A stretch of 64,000 nucleotides of DNA from Nocardia fusca NBRC 14340 (GCF_001618425.1 NZ_BDCU01000022.1:62001-126000); one strand, 5' to 3'. Counted from the stretch's first letter, positions 42,619 through 52,884 are shown. Numbers and translations are program-made. Notes: generated by a model not told the origin, from the sequence alone.

Positions 42619-43097
42619 TCGCTTACCCCCAGTTGACGGAATCTTTGGTACTTCATCTGGTTGGACGTCGAAGCACCCCGATCGGGTTCCATCGTTCCGC
42701 GATTCCTTCAACCGTCCTCCGCCATCGCCCGAACCCGCCCCAGCACATCGGAATACCGCCGCAGATACGCACCCCCGTTGAGATCGATTGCCACCGCTCT
42801 TACGGCCATGAGATCGACAGAAGCCTCCTGACGACTACACAGGCCGGAACAGCCGGCCCGGTCACATGCCGAGGATCGACGAGAAAGAACGAAAGCAGTG
42901 GATCTCGAGAAGCCCACCGGGGGACCGATCTCGCAATCCGGGCTCGGTTCCCGTGGCGGTTCACGCCGTGGTCGATACCCTGTGACCCGCTCCGCAGTCG
43001 GCTAGCATCCGAGGGGGTGCCCGCCCGGGAACGAACGGGGTCAGCGGGCGACGTACCCGCCCGACCCGCCGAGTCGGCCGATAACGGAGGAGTATGT
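42619..43097. other. Upstream region of the DUF1998 helicase
   Basis: No gene is recognised in these 479 bases. A weak promoter-like pair TGTGAC (42981-42986) and TAGCAT (43003-43008) with a 16-base spacer lies 90 bases before the helicase, which has a strong GGAGG ribosome site at 43086-43090. Confidence 0.35.
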
Positions 43098-46000
43098 GTG
43101 GGGGCCCTACTGCCGACCCTGCAGGCAGATCGCCTGCGTGAAGGACTGACCGACTACCTCGCCACCACCTTCGCGCTCACCGATCCGGATACCCAGGCCG
43201 CGCTCACCGATTTCGTCGGTCACCCCCGGGACGGCATGTTCAAAGGCCCATACGTCCGGTTACGGCTCCCGTTCGCACCGGCTCGCGGCAACTGGGGCAT
43301 GCATCTGGATTGGTTGCCGGACAAGTTCCTTCCCTACGGGCACCAGGCCAAGGCGTTCGAGCGGCTGTCGACCAAGTTCCAGCAGCGCCCGCAGCCGACC
43401 CTCGTCACCACCGGCACCGGTTCCGGTAAGACCGAATCGTTCCTCATCCCGATTCTCGATCACGTCGTCCGCGCCAAGAAGCAGGGTGTCGCGGGTATGA
43501 AGGCGCTGATCATCTACCCGATGAACGCACTGGCCAACGATCAGGAGCAGCGGCTCGCGAAGCTGATCAGCGCTCATCCGGAGTTGTCGGGTGTCACCGC
43601 CGGCCTCTACACCGGTGAGCAGAGCTCGGGTGGGCGGACCCTGGTGTCGGCCGAGGGGCTGATCACCGACCGCCGGCTCATGCACGATTCGCCGCCGGAC
43701 ATCCTGCTCACCAACTACAAGATGCTGGACCATCTGCTGCTGCGTCCCGATCGGGCGGCGATGTGGCGGCAGTCGGCGGAATCGCTGCAGTATGTCGTGC
43801 TCGACGAGTTCCACACCTACGACGGCGCGCAGGGCACCGATGTCGCCATGCTGCTGCGCCGGCTCGGGCTGGCGGTGAAGTCGTACTGGTCGGAGTCGTC
43901 GCCGGCGACCGAGGAGGATCGGGCCCGGCCGCTGGGCCGCATCACGCCGGTCGCCACCTCCGCCACGCTCGGCGGTAAGGGCGAACCCACCGCCATGCTC
44001 GAGTTCGCGCACACCGTCTTCGGTGAGGTGTTCCCCGTGGACTCACTCGTCGGGGAGACCCGGCTCGAACTCGACGAATGGCTCGCCGACCGGGACTCGG
44101 GTCTCGATCGGCGGTACGCACCGATCGCGCCCTCCGCGGAACAGGCGGTCAAGGCTCTCGACGAACTCGCCCGCAACTCCCCCACGAATGCGAATCTCAC
44201 CGCGGCCGTCCTGGCGACCCTGTTCGAGCGTTCCGGCGAGCACCTGACGTTCGACGAACTGGCAGCCGAACTGCGCCGCCTCGGCGAGGCCGAGCAGCTG
44301 AGCCTTCTCAAGAAGCACCACTGGTTCGTCCGGCTACTGACACGTTCCACAGCGGCGGTATCCCTCGCCGAACTGGCGGCCGTGACTCTCACCGCCTCGT
44401 CGGCCGAACGTGACAACCGGCGGGCCCGCGCCACCCGGCAGCGGTACCTCGACTATGTCTTCGCCGCGCTCTCCCATCTGCGGGCCGAAATCGGGCGTTC
44501 CGCGCTGAATGTGGATGTGCACCTGTGGGTTCGGGAGCTGTCGCGAATAGACCGGGCGCTGTCCGCGTCGGCCGCTTTTCGCTGGGCCGACGACGGTGAG
44601 GTGGAAGCGTCCGGGAGCGAATACGCCTCCGCGCTGTTCTGCCGGCACTGCGGCCGTTCCGGTTGGGGAGTTCGGCTGGCCCCGACCGGATACGCGCTCG
44701 ACCCCGACCAATCCTCCGTGCGGGCGCTGCATATTTCGGGCGGTGCGCGGATTCGCGCATTGATCTCCGCTCCGGTCGAAGCACAGCTCGATCCCCCGGT
44801 GCCGGATCTGCGCTGGCTGCGGATCGAAGACCGCGAGATCAGTGACGAGGCGCCGGACCCGGAAAGCCCGGAAGTGCTGGAGGGGCGGGTATTGCCCGTC
44901 CTCGTCCTGCACGGGCAGGCGGCCGACGACAACTCCGCGAAAGATGTGTGTCCGGCATGCAATACGGAAGACGGAATCCGGTTCCTCGGTAGCGCGGTCG
45001 CGACCCAGCTCTCGGTGGCGCTGTCGAATATGTTCGGTGATGCCGAGCTGGACGCCGACGAGAAGAAGGCGCTCATGTTCACCGACAGCGTGCAGGACGC
45101 GGCCCACCGGGCCGGTTTCGTCCAGGCGCGCTCGCATACCTTGAGCTTGCGGTCCACGTTGCGCAACGCATTGGGCGAGAAAGCGTCCCGCGCCGGGACG
45201 CTCACGCTCACCGAACTGTGTGAGGCCGTGCTCGACCGCGCGGGCGACGATCCGGTGCGCCGCTATCACCTGCTCGCCCCCGATATCGTCGAACGCGACG
45301 AGTTCGGTGCCTTCTGGAAGCTGGAGGCGTCCGCGGCAAAGCGGCGCGACGCCAGCGAGAAGGTCCGGCGCCGGGTGCAGTTCGATATCGATCTCGAATT
45401 CGGGCTGCAGTCCCGGCTCGGCCGCACCCTCGAACTCACCGGCAGCGTCGTCGCCGAGGTGGACCTCGGTTCGGCGGACCGGGTGCTCCGGCTGGGCACC
45501 CGCGCCCTGAACGACACCGAATACCAGCTGACGCTCACGGAACCGGACCCCGCGGCCGTGACGCGTTGGGTCCGAGGCACGGCCGAACGGATGCGGACCC
45601 AAGGCGCGATCGGGCACGTCTGGCTCGACCGATACGTGCAGCGGGACGCCAATCGCCGCTGGGTGTGGGGCGGGCGCCCGGTGGGCGAAGGGATGCCCGC
45701 GTTCCCCAAAGGCCGTCCGGCACCCGCCTTCCCGGCACTCGGGGCCCGGGCCGTCCCCGAAGGGTTCGACGCGATCACCGCGCCTTCATCGTGGTATGCG
45801 CAGTGGGCGTCCCGGTGTCTGGACGTCGCGCCGTTCGAAGGCGGGTTCCTGGCCCGCTCGCTGTTCGCAGTGCTCGCCGACGAACGCATCCTCACCACCG
45901 TCACCACCGAGAAATCGCTGACCGCCTATCAGCTGAGCGAGCACGGGATCCGTATCGGCGTACCGGCGCCCGAGGATCTCGAAGCGGGCCGGCACCTGCT

Positions 46001-49000
46001 GGTCTGCGGGGTCTGCCGGACACAGAACCCGGGCACCGCGGTCGTCGTCGACCAACTCGACGGCGCCCCCTGCCTACTCAGCCGTTGCCCCGGTACGCTG
46101 CACCGCGCCCCGAAACCCGACAACTTCTACCGCGGTCTCTACGACCGCTCGGAGATGAAGCGGGTCGTGGCGCGCGAACACACCTCGCTGCTGCCGACTC
46201 CGCTACGCCTGGAATACGAAACCAAGTTCAAACAACGCAGTATCGACCCCACGGCACCGAACGTCCTCGTCGCGACCCCCACTCTCGAGATGGGTATCGA
46301 TATCGGTGACCTGTCCACGGTCATGCTCGGCTCGCTGCCCCGCACGGTCGCCTCCTACCTGCAGCGCGTGGGTCGCGCCGGGCGTCTCACCGGTAATTCG
46401 CTCATCCTGGCGTTCGTCCGGGGACGCGGCGAACATCTGCCGAAACTGTACGATCCGACCTCGGTCATCTCGGGGGAAGTGCGCCCGCCGGCCACCTTCC
46501 TCACCGCCGAGGAAATCCTGCAGCGCCAGTACATCGCGCACGTCGTCGACCGGTCGGCCCGGCGGGCCGGCGCCCAGGACCCGATCGACGCCCGAGCGGT
46601 ACTCGGCAGCTTCGACGAGGGCAGCTGGATGGCAGATCTCATCGAGACCGCCGACCTGAAAGCCGACGAACTCATCGATGGTTTCCTGGCCCAGTTCGGC
46701 GAATTCCTCGACGGCACACCTCGCACAGCCCTGCGCACCTGGGCCACTCCGGATGAACTCGGCGAACCCAGCGCCCTGGCCACCCAACTGCGCGAAGCAG
46801 TGCATCGGTGGAATCGTGACGTCAGCGAACTCACCGAACGGCGCGCGGCCGTCGACGCCGCGATTCCGGAGTTCGAGCAGCGTGCCAACTCCCCTGCCGC
46901 CACCGACGACGACCGCCGCGACCTACGCTCTGCCCGGGGCACCCTGCGCCTGCTCGGCAAACATCTCTACGACCTCACCCGCGAACACTGGGTGGGTGTC
47001 CTCGAGCGCTACGGCGTGCTGCCCAATTACACCCTCCTGGACGATTCGGTGACCCTGGATGTGGGGATCACCTGGTTCGACCCGGAAAACAACCAGTACC
47101 AGGGTGATACCGAGAGCTACCGGCGCGGCGCCCGGGTCGCGTTGACCGAACTGGCGCCGGGCTCCACCTTCTACGCGCAGGGCCTGGCCGTGAAGATCGA
47201 CGCGGTTGATCTGGGCGCGGGAGAAGCCGATATCCAGCTGTGGCGGATATGCCCGCAGTGCGGTTGGGTGGGAACGAGCACCGCGACGGAAACAGCGGCA
47301 CCACCCACTCACTGTCCGCGCTGCCACACCCCGGCCATTGCCGATATCAGTCAGCAACTGCGGGTGGTGGAGATGTCGAAGGTCTCGGCGGAGGTCCGCC
47401 GGGACGAGGCGGCCATCACCGATGCCCGCGACGAGCGCCGACGCGAAATGTACGCGGTCGTCACCGCGGCCGATATCGACCCGGACAATATCGCGCGCCG
47501 CTGGTTCGCCACCGAATACGATTTCGGCGCCGAATACCTGCGCCGGATCGATATCCGCTGGCTCAACCTCGGCAAACGCACCTCGCAGGGTGGCCGGCGC
47601 ACCATTGCCGGATCGGAGATCACCACGGGACTGTTCCGGGTCTGCTCCGGCTGCGGACAACTCGACCGGATCGCCGGGCGCAACGATCCGCACGAGCACC
47701 GCAGCTGGTGCAAATACCGCAAGGCCGCCGACGAGAACCACGTCCGCGATATCGCATTGGCCCGGACGCTCCGGACTCAGGCGGTGCTCCTGCACGTTCC
47801 GGCATTCCTGCGCTACGACTCGTTCGCCTACCCGAGTTTGAGTGCCGCCATCCTGCTCGGTCTGCGGCAGGTGATCGGGGGTTCGCCGGAACATCTGGAT
47901 GTCGTCACGATCACCGACGCCCTCTACGACCGGAACCAACAGGCACTGCTGATCCACGACACCGTCCCCGGCGGGACCGGTTACCTCGCCGAATTCGCCG
48001 TGCCGCGGAAAGTCTGGTCGGCGTTGCACGCCGCCCGGGAAGTTGTGCGGAATTGCTCCTGCGTGGACGAAGCGCGCCTGGCCTGCCACAACTGCCTGCT
48101 ACCGTTCGCCGCACCGCACGAGCTCGACAAGGTCTCCCGCAGGACCGCCGCGAAGATCCTCGATTCGATCCTGGGCGCCGAGGAGGCGACTCTGATATGG
48201 GAGCGCTGGTCGCAGTCGATCGTCGAACAGACACCGGCCAAACCCGCTGTCAGCAATGAATCACCGTTGGAGCGTGAGTTCTATCTCGCATTCCTCGAGC
48301 GGCTGCGCACCCTCGGGGCGACCATCAAAGAGACCCCGGGCACCTACGCCAACAAGGCGACGATCACCGTCCCGGGAAAAAAGATCCGTACCTGGACTCT
48401 GACACCACAGGTACAGATGGGCAACAGCGTGCCCGATTTCGAGTTGAAGACCAGTGACCCGGAGATCCCGGTGATCGCCGTATTCGCCGACGGCCACGCC
48501 TACCACGCCACGCCGGACAACAACCGAGTCGCCGACGACGCGCGCAAACGCGCGATCCTACGGTCGGGCGGGGTGCTGGTCTGGTCGTTCGGCCACGAGG
48601 ATCTTCAGCGATTCACAGGGAAGAAAAAGCAGATCGCACCGCCGTGGCATACGGAGAAACTCGCCCGGCTGACCATGAAACAGGGCAATCTCCGGCCGGC
48701 ACTGTTCGAACTGGTCACCGCCGACCCCATCACCCAGTTGCTCAGGTTCCTGGTCGACCCCGACCCAGACGATTGGTCCGCTGTGGGCCGCTGGGTACCG
48801 CTGATGTTCATGCGCGACAGCCGGCACAAAGGTAACGGAGACGACCTGGCCGACTGGGCACTGAACCTCCTCGACGACAAAGACGCCCGAATCCCCACGG
48901 GCGACCATGCGTGCTGGTCCTATACCGACGGCCCACTGACCGTCACCGCGGCCCTGCGACCGGACACCCGCACATGTACCGCCGTCCTGGTACTCGACGA

Positions 49001-49442
49001 CCGCGACGAACAACTCGCTCTCGAGGGGGGCACCGGGTGGCGGGAATGGCTGCGGCTGTCGAACTGGTTCGGCTTATCCGAGACCCACCTCGTCACCAGC
49101 CGGCGGTTGCTGACCGAGGCAACCCCCACGCCCGGAACATCGGCCGAGGTCGACACCACCGATCTGAGCCCGCAGTGGCAGGCCCTGTACGCGGACAGCA
49201 TCTCCGAACAGGAACGCACCCTCATCCGCGCACTCGCGGCGGCGGGTACCCCGCTGCCCGTCCAAGGCTTCGAAACCGACGACGGAGAGGTCATCGATAT
49301 CGCCTGGTCCGGCGCCCGGGTCGGCGTGCTGTTCGACGATGTGACGGAGGCCGCCGATACGATTGCCGACCAAGGCTGGACGGTTTGTGTACCGGAAATC
49401 GCACCGATCCTGGCTGCCCTGACCGCGAACGGAGTGATGTGA
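43098..49442 (+). CDS. Giant DEAD/DEAH helicase with DUF1998 (DrmAB/DruE-like)
   Basis: The 2114-residue protein has Walker A TTGTGSGKTESF (near 103), YPMNALANDQEQ (motif Ia), VVLDEFHTYDGAQGTD (near 234), ATPTLEMGIDIGDL (near 1058) and QRVGRAGR (near 1088). Several CxxC pairs follow (near 515, 618, 971, 1385, 1515) and a DUF1998/MZB cysteine cluster (CSCVDEARLACHNCL, near 1653). The last 400 residues hold a possible nuclease-like domain. Such proteins are core to DISARM (DrmA plus DrmB) and Druantia (DruE). The GTG at 43098 has GGAGG upstream. The UvrD gene overlaps its stop. Confidence 0.92.
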   Translation: MGALLPTLQADRLREGLTDYLATTFALTDPDTQAALTDFVGHPRDGMFKGPYVRLRLPFAPARGNWGMHLDWLPDKFLPYGHQAKAFERLSTKFQQRPQPTLVTTGTGSGKTESFLIPILDHVVRAKKQGVAGMKALIIYPMNALANDQEQRLAKLISAHPELSGVTAGLYTGEQSSGGRTLVSAEGLITDRRLMHDSPPDILLTNYKMLDHLLLRPDRAAMWRQSAESLQYVVLDEFHTYDGAQGTDVAMLLRRLGLAVKSYWSESSPATEEDRARPLGRITPVATSATLGGKGEPTAMLEFAHTVFGEVFPVDSLVGETRLELDEWLADRDSGLDRRYAPIAPSAEQAVKALDELARNSPTNANLTAAVLATLFERSGEHLTFDELAAELRRLGEAEQLSLLKKHHWFVRLLTRSTAAVSLAELAAVTLTASSAERDNRRARATRQRYLDYVFAALSHLRAEIGRSALNVDVHLWVRELSRIDRALSASAAFRWADDGEVEASGSEYASALFCRHCGRSGWGVRLAPTGYALDPDQSSVRALHISGGARIRALISAPVEAQLDPPVPDLRWLRIEDREISDEAPDPESPEVLEGRVLPVLVLHGQAADDNSAKDVCPACNTEDGIRFLGSAVATQLSVALSNMFGDAELDADEKKALMFTDSVQDAAHRAGFVQARSHTLSLRSTLRNALGEKASRAGTLTLTELCEAVLDRAGDDPVRRYHLLAPDIVERDEFGAFWKLEASAAKRRDASEKVRRRVQFDIDLEFGLQSRLGRTLELTGSVVAEVDLGSADRVLRLGTRALNDTEYQLTLTEPDPAAVTRWVRGTAERMRTQGAIGHVWLDRYVQRDANRRWVWGGRPVGEGMPAFPKGRPAPAFPALGARAVPEGFDAITAPSSWYAQWASRCLDVAPFEGGFLARSLFAVLADERILTTVTTEKSLTAYQLSEHGIRIGVPAPEDLEAGRHLLVCGVCRTQNPGTAVVVDQLDGAPCLLSRCPGTLHRAPKPDNFYRGLYDRSEMKRVVAREHTSLLPTPLRLEYETKFKQRSIDPTAPNVLVATPTLEMGIDIGDLSTVMLGSLPRTVASYLQRVGRAGRLTGNSLILAFVRGRGEHLPKLYDPTSVISGEVRPPATFLTAEEILQRQYIAHVVDRSARRAGAQDPIDARAVLGSFDEGSWMADLIETADLKADELIDGFLAQFGEFLDGTPRTALRTWATPDELGEPSALATQLREAVHRWNRDVSELTERRAAVDAAIPEFEQRANSPAATDDDRRDLRSARGTLRLLGKHLYDLTREHWVGVLERYGVLPNYTLLDDSVTLDVGITWFDPENNQYQGDTESYRRGARVALTELAPGSTFYAQGLAVKIDAVDLGAGEADIQLWRICPQCGWVGTSTATETAAPPTHCPRCHTPAIADISQQLRVVEMSKVSAEVRRDEAAITDARDERRREMYAVVTAADIDPDNIARRWFATEYDFGAEYLRRIDIRWLNLGKRTSQGGRRTIAGSEITTGLFRVCSGCGQLDRIAGRNDPHEHRSWCKYRKAADENHVRDIALARTLRTQAVLLHVPAFLRYDSFAYPSLSAAILLGLRQVIGGSPEHLDVVTITDALYDRNQQALLIHDTVPGGTGYLAEFAVPRKVWSALHAAREVVRNCSCVDEARLACHNCLLPFAAPHELDKVSRRTAAKILDSILGAEEATLIWERWSQSIVEQTPAKPAVSNESPLEREFYLAFLERLRTLGATIKETPGTYANKATITVPGKKIRTWTLTPQVQMGNSVPDFELKTSDPEIPVIAVFADGHAYHATPDNNRVADDARKRAILRSGGVLVWSFGHEDLQRFTGKKKQIAPPWHTEKLARLTMKQGNLRPALFELVTADPITQLLRFLVDPDPDDWSAVGRWVPLMFMRDSRHKGNGDDLADWALNLLDDKDARIPTGDHACWSYTDGPLTVTAALRPDTRTCTAVLVLDDRDEQLALEGGTGWREWLRLSNWFGLSETHLVTSRRLLTEATPTPGTSAEVDTTDLSPQWQALYADSISEQERTLIRALAAAGTPLPVQGFETDDGEVIDIAWSGARVGVLFDDVTEAADTIADQGWTVCVPEIAPILAALTANGVM

Positions 49443-51655
49443 TGGCGAATATCGTCATGGCCAACCAGAGCAAATCGCTTCGCGGACTCGATGGGTCGAT
49501 CGTGCCGCGGGTCTTCGGTTTCCTCGAGAAGCTGCAGTCCGACGATACCTCGCCGGGCCTGCACATCGAGCCGATGAAGGGCGCGGTGGACCGGCGCGTA
49601 CGCACCGGACGAGTCGACCTGAACCATCGTGCGGTCTTGTTCCGGGTGGACCCCCAGGAGGGCGGGACCACCTACGTCTATATGGGAACTTGGCCGCACG
49701 ACGAGGCGAATTCCATCGCCGAGCGCGCTGTGCTGCGGGTCAATCCGGTGAACGGGATCCTCGAGGGCATCCTCACCGAACCCACCGCGGTGCCCGCAGC
49801 GGCGTCCCAGCCGTCACCGGCCGTCCACGAAGAGCCCGACCACGGATTCCTGGCCGACGTAGGCTTCACGCTCGCCGACCTCACCGGCCGACTCGGTATC
49901 GATCCGGTGGTCGCCGAACGCGCACTGCTCGCCACCGACGACTACGCGCTCAACGATATCGCCGCCGATATCGGGGGTTGGCAGGCCGATGCGCTGCTCG
50001 AACTGGCCTGCGGTACCGCGATCGACGAGATCCGGGAGAAGTATCTATTCACCGACGCACCGATCGACACCACCGCGGACGAAGACGACCGCATCATGGC
50101 AGCACTCGATCGTCCCGCCTCCAGAATCCAGTTCACCTATATCGACGGCAACGAGGAGCTGCGCCGCGTCATCGAAGGCGGCGATTTCGCCGCCTGGCGG
50201 GTCTTCCTGCACCCCGAGCAACGCACCTACGTCGAGAAGAGCTACAACGGGCCGTTCCGTCTGTCCGGGGGTGCGGGGACCGGCAAAACCGTCGTGGCCA
50301 TTCACCGCGCCCGAAACCTGCTGCGGCGCAACCCCGAAGCTCGGGTCGTTCTGACGACCTTCAACAAAACGCTCGCCAAGAACCTCGAAAGCGATCTGCG
50401 GGCACTCGATCCCGATATCGAGATCGCCGCGACGCTCGGCCGGCCCGGGATCTACGTCGAAGGTATCGACAAACTCGCCAGCGATATCGTCAAACAAGCC
50501 GGTGATATCGGCCCGTCGACGGAGGCGGTGCTCGGCACCCGGACCGAAATTCCGACCGCCCGTACCAAACAGGACCGCGTATGGCGGGAGGTCGTGGACT
50601 CGGTGGGAAGTGGCCTCGACCCACGTCTGGCCACACCCTGGTTCCTGGATACCGAGTACACCTCGGTCGTCCTCGCCAACAAGATCACCACGCTGGAGCA
50701 GTACGCACGGGTCGCGCGCCCCGGCAGGGGTGTCCGGCTGTCCCGACCCCAGCGAATCGCGGTGTGGAAGCTCATCGAAGCCTATCGGCGCCGGAGCCGG
50801 ATGGACGACACCGTCGGCTTCCCCGAAGTGCTGGCCGTAGCCGCGGAGCATCTGCACCGACAGGCGGAGAACGGAGCAGCACATCTCGCCGATCACGTCC
50901 TTGTCGACGAAGCACAAGACTTGCACGCGACCCACTGGCGGATGCTGCGGGCCCTGGTCGCCGAGGGCACCGACGACCTGTTCATCGCCGAGGATTCGCA
51001 CCAGCGCATCTACGGGCAACCTGTTGTCCTGGGCCGCCTGGGTATAAAGATCGTCGGCCGTTCCCGGCGTCTGACTCTCAACTATCGGACGACCGCGCAG
51101 AACCTGCGTCTCGCAATGAGCATCCTCGAAGGCGCGGAATACCACAACCTGGAAGAGGCCCCGGAATCCACGCTCGACTACCGGTCGGCTCGCAACGGGC
51201 CGAAACCCGAGCTACGGCAATACGGCTCCGCCGCCGACGAGCTACGGGCGGTGGCCGACCAGATCAAGAGCTGGCTACCCGATACCGAGGACAGCGCGAC
51301 CATCGCCGTCCTGACCCGAAGTGTCACCGACCGCAACCAAATGGTGCGCGGGCTCGCCGAACGCGGGATTGATGCCCGCACACTCGATGACAACCTGCCT
51401 GTTCCCGGCCATGTGCAGGTGCTGACGATGCACCGTTCGAAGGGGATGGAATTCTCCCGAGTGATCCTCGCCGGGGTCGACGAGGCCCGGGTGCCATCCC
51501 GCACCGGCCTCAACGGGGTGCCGGAGGAAGAACGCGCGGAGGCGAATCTCCGCGAACGCTCCCTGCTGTACGTAGCGGCGAGCCGTGCCCGGGACCGGCT
51601 GGTCGTGACCTGGAGCGGCGGAAGATCCGAGCTGCTGGACCGTTACGGGCGGTAA
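49442..51655 (+). CDS. UvrD/Rep-type helicase of the defence locus
   Basis: The 737-residue superfamily 1 helicase has Walker A GGAGTGKTVVAIH (near 275), LVDEAQDL (near 487), EDSHQRIYG, TMHRSKGMEF and the C-terminal LLYVAASRARDRLVV. The first 110 residues (RVFGFLEKLQSDDTSPGLHI, then HRAVLFRV) recall RelE/ParE-like folds that prefix some UvrD proteins; this is inference. Residues about 130-215 look like a DNA-binding helical bundle. Its ATG overlaps the stop of the DUF1998 helicase (TGATG), so both are made together and probably act on the same DNA. Confidence 0.92.
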   Translation: MANIVMANQSKSLRGLDGSIVPRVFGFLEKLQSDDTSPGLHIEPMKGAVDRRVRTGRVDLNHRAVLFRVDPQEGGTTYVYMGTWPHDEANSIAERAVLRVNPVNGILEGILTEPTAVPAAASQPSPAVHEEPDHGFLADVGFTLADLTGRLGIDPVVAERALLATDDYALNDIAADIGGWQADALLELACGTAIDEIREKYLFTDAPIDTTADEDDRIMAALDRPASRIQFTYIDGNEELRRVIEGGDFAAWRVFLHPEQRTYVEKSYNGPFRLSGGAGTGKTVVAIHRARNLLRRNPEARVVLTTFNKTLAKNLESDLRALDPDIEIAATLGRPGIYVEGIDKLASDIVKQAGDIGPSTEAVLGTRTEIPTARTKQDRVWREVVDSVGSGLDPRLATPWFLDTEYTSVVLANKITTLEQYARVARPGRGVRLSRPQRIAVWKLIEAYRRRSRMDDTVGFPEVLAVAAEHLHRQAENGAAHLADHVLVDEAQDLHATHWRMLRALVAEGTDDLFIAEDSHQRIYGQPVVLGRLGIKIVGRSRRLTLNYRTTAQNLRLAMSILEGAEYHNLEEAPESTLDYRSARNGPKPELRQYGSAADELRAVADQIKSWLPDTEDSATIAVLTRSVTDRNQMVRGLAERGIDARTLDDNLPVPGHVQVLTMHRSKGMEFSRVILAGVDEARVPSRTGLNGVPEEERAEANLRERSLLYVAASRARDRLVVTWSGGRSELLDRYGR

Positions 51656-51740
51656 TCAGCGGCGATCGAGGTCCGGTCTACGGCACTCGACCGAAGCGTC
51701 GGCCACCTCGAAAGTTCGAGCTGGACGACTTCCCCTGCTG

Positions 51741-51764
51741 ACGGCCACGTCGAACGTCGGCCGT
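51741..51764. terminator. Hairpin after the UvrD helicase
   Basis: ACGGCCACGT (51741-51750) can pair with ACGT-C-GGCCGT (51754-51764) around a 3-base loop, with one bulged C. It is 85 bases after the UvrD stop. No T tract follows. Confidence 0.45.
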
Positions 51765-51932
51765 GGGCAGGAAGGTCGAAACTTCGTGCCCCGCGCGGGT
51801 GTGCGATCGGCTCGTGGCGTCGATCGCAGAGTCGGCTTCCAGGCAGCGCGCAGCCGACCCGTGTGTACGCGTTTCCGGACAGCCTCGCTTGGCAAGCAAC
51901 CGTAGCGTCGATCAACCTCCGAGAAATTCTGA

Positions 51933-51961
51933 TTGACAATGTTTTCACTGACGCTTACCGT
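51933..51961 (+). promoter_or_regulatory. Promoter TTGACA-N17-TACCGT
   Basis: Consensus -35 at 51933-51938 and TACCGT at 51956-51961 with an exact 17-base spacer, 235 bases upstream of the exported protein gene at 52196. The long leader shows no recognisable riboswitch. Confidence 0.55.
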
Positions 51962-52195
51962 TCTATTTGCTTCCCCGCAACCAGCACCTTGTCTCCCCGC
52001 GCTGAAAACTCTGTGCTGCAACGGGAAACCGGCCTGGACGCACAGGTCCGGGCTGGACTCAGCAGCCGCGAGAAGAGTTACCGGACCACCACGGGCCGCC
52101 GCGTCGACTTGTGATCAACGCTGCCATCAGTGCCCACGACCCGATCGATTTGTCCCGCCGAAGGCGGTGGCAAGGACCAAGGAGATCCAATCCCC

Positions 52196-52849
52196 ATGAG
52201 AATCAGAAAGTTCACTGCCGCTGCCGCGCTGGCGGTTGCCGCCTTGGGCGTCATCGAGAGTTCGGCAGTCGCCGCTCCGCAACCGGCCACCGATACCGCG
52301 AACGCCGTACCCGAGAGCAGCCGGGGAGTCGACCAGGGTATCGGCTACCTGGTTCATCGCGATGGAAAGACCCTTGCTGCCGAAATCACCGGGGGCACCT
52401 TCGATATCACCGAAGACGGGATCCACGTCGTCTCCGGAGACGGAACGCTCGTCGCCGATATTCCACAAGCCTTTCGAGTCGGCGAGCACGTCTTCACCTT
52501 GACACCGCGTGTCGATGCGAACAGCACGAAACTGGTCGCCGATGTCGCCGCCCAGGACATCGGTTACTGGCGCAAGACCTCGCCTCGTCAGCGCAGTATC
52601 GAAGCGGGCGTCGCGATCGGTGGCGCGGTCGGGGCCCTCACCGGAATCATCGCCGGCATGGTGATCGGAATCGCCGCGGGCGGCCTCCTGATCCCGATCA
52701 GCCTGCCGATGGGCCTGCTCGGCGGCCTGCTCGGTGGAATGGCTCTCGGTGGCGCGGCCGGTGCGGCCGTCCCCAACTCCGATGTACCGGACCAATGGGG
52801 TTACCAGGAGGAATGCGAATACGTCGGCGAGCACCGCATCTGCTGGTAG
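52196..52849 (+). CDS. Exported glycine-zipper protein
   Basis: The 217-residue product begins with a signal peptide ([20 protein letters not shown], probable cleavage after AVAA). A globular, strand-rich segment follows, then a long glycine/alanine-rich hydrophobic stretch (about 140-195; IGGAVGALTGIIAGMVIG, GLLGGLLGGMALGGAAGAA) of the glycine-zipper kind that inserts in or spans membranes. Two cysteines lie near the end (ECEYVGEHRICW). The function is unknown. AAGGAG lies 11 bases before the ATG. It is followed by an anchored DUF4352-like gene 35 bases on, probably the same operon. Confidence 0.75.
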   Translation: MRIRKFTAAAALAVAALGVIESSAVAAPQPATDTANAVPESSRGVDQGIGYLVHRDGKTLAAEITGGTFDITEDGIHVVSGDGTLVADIPQAFRVGEHVFTLTPRVDANSTKLVADVAAQDIGYWRKTSPRQRSIEAGVAIGGAVGALTGIIAGMVIGIAAGGLLIPISLPMGLLGGLLGGMALGGAAGAAVPNSDVPDQWGYQEECEYVGEHRICW

Positions 52850-52884
52850 CGCACATCACCCCAGAACAAAGGAGTTTCGATCCG

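Larger units (their letters stand above)
51656..52195. other. Intergenic region with hairpin and promoter
   Basis: No gene is recognised in these 540 bases. It contains a terminator-like hairpin at 51741-51764 and a near-consensus promoter at 51933-51961 that would drive the next gene with a leader of about 230 bases. Confidence 0.5.

Noticed and set aside
42708..42917. Small minus-strand frame ending LRRYSDVLGRVRAMAEDG
   Set aside because: The second half looks protein-like, but there is no ribosome site or recognisable family; it may be a scrap, and the support is too weak to list.
42450..43097. Upstream extension of the giant helicase frame
   Set aside because: It overlaps the exported protein gene on the other strand, and GTG 43098 has a strong GGAGG site.
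51863..52114. 83-codon plus-strand frame after the UvrD gene
   Set aside because: It contains the promoter for the next gene and has no ribosome site or recognisable features.
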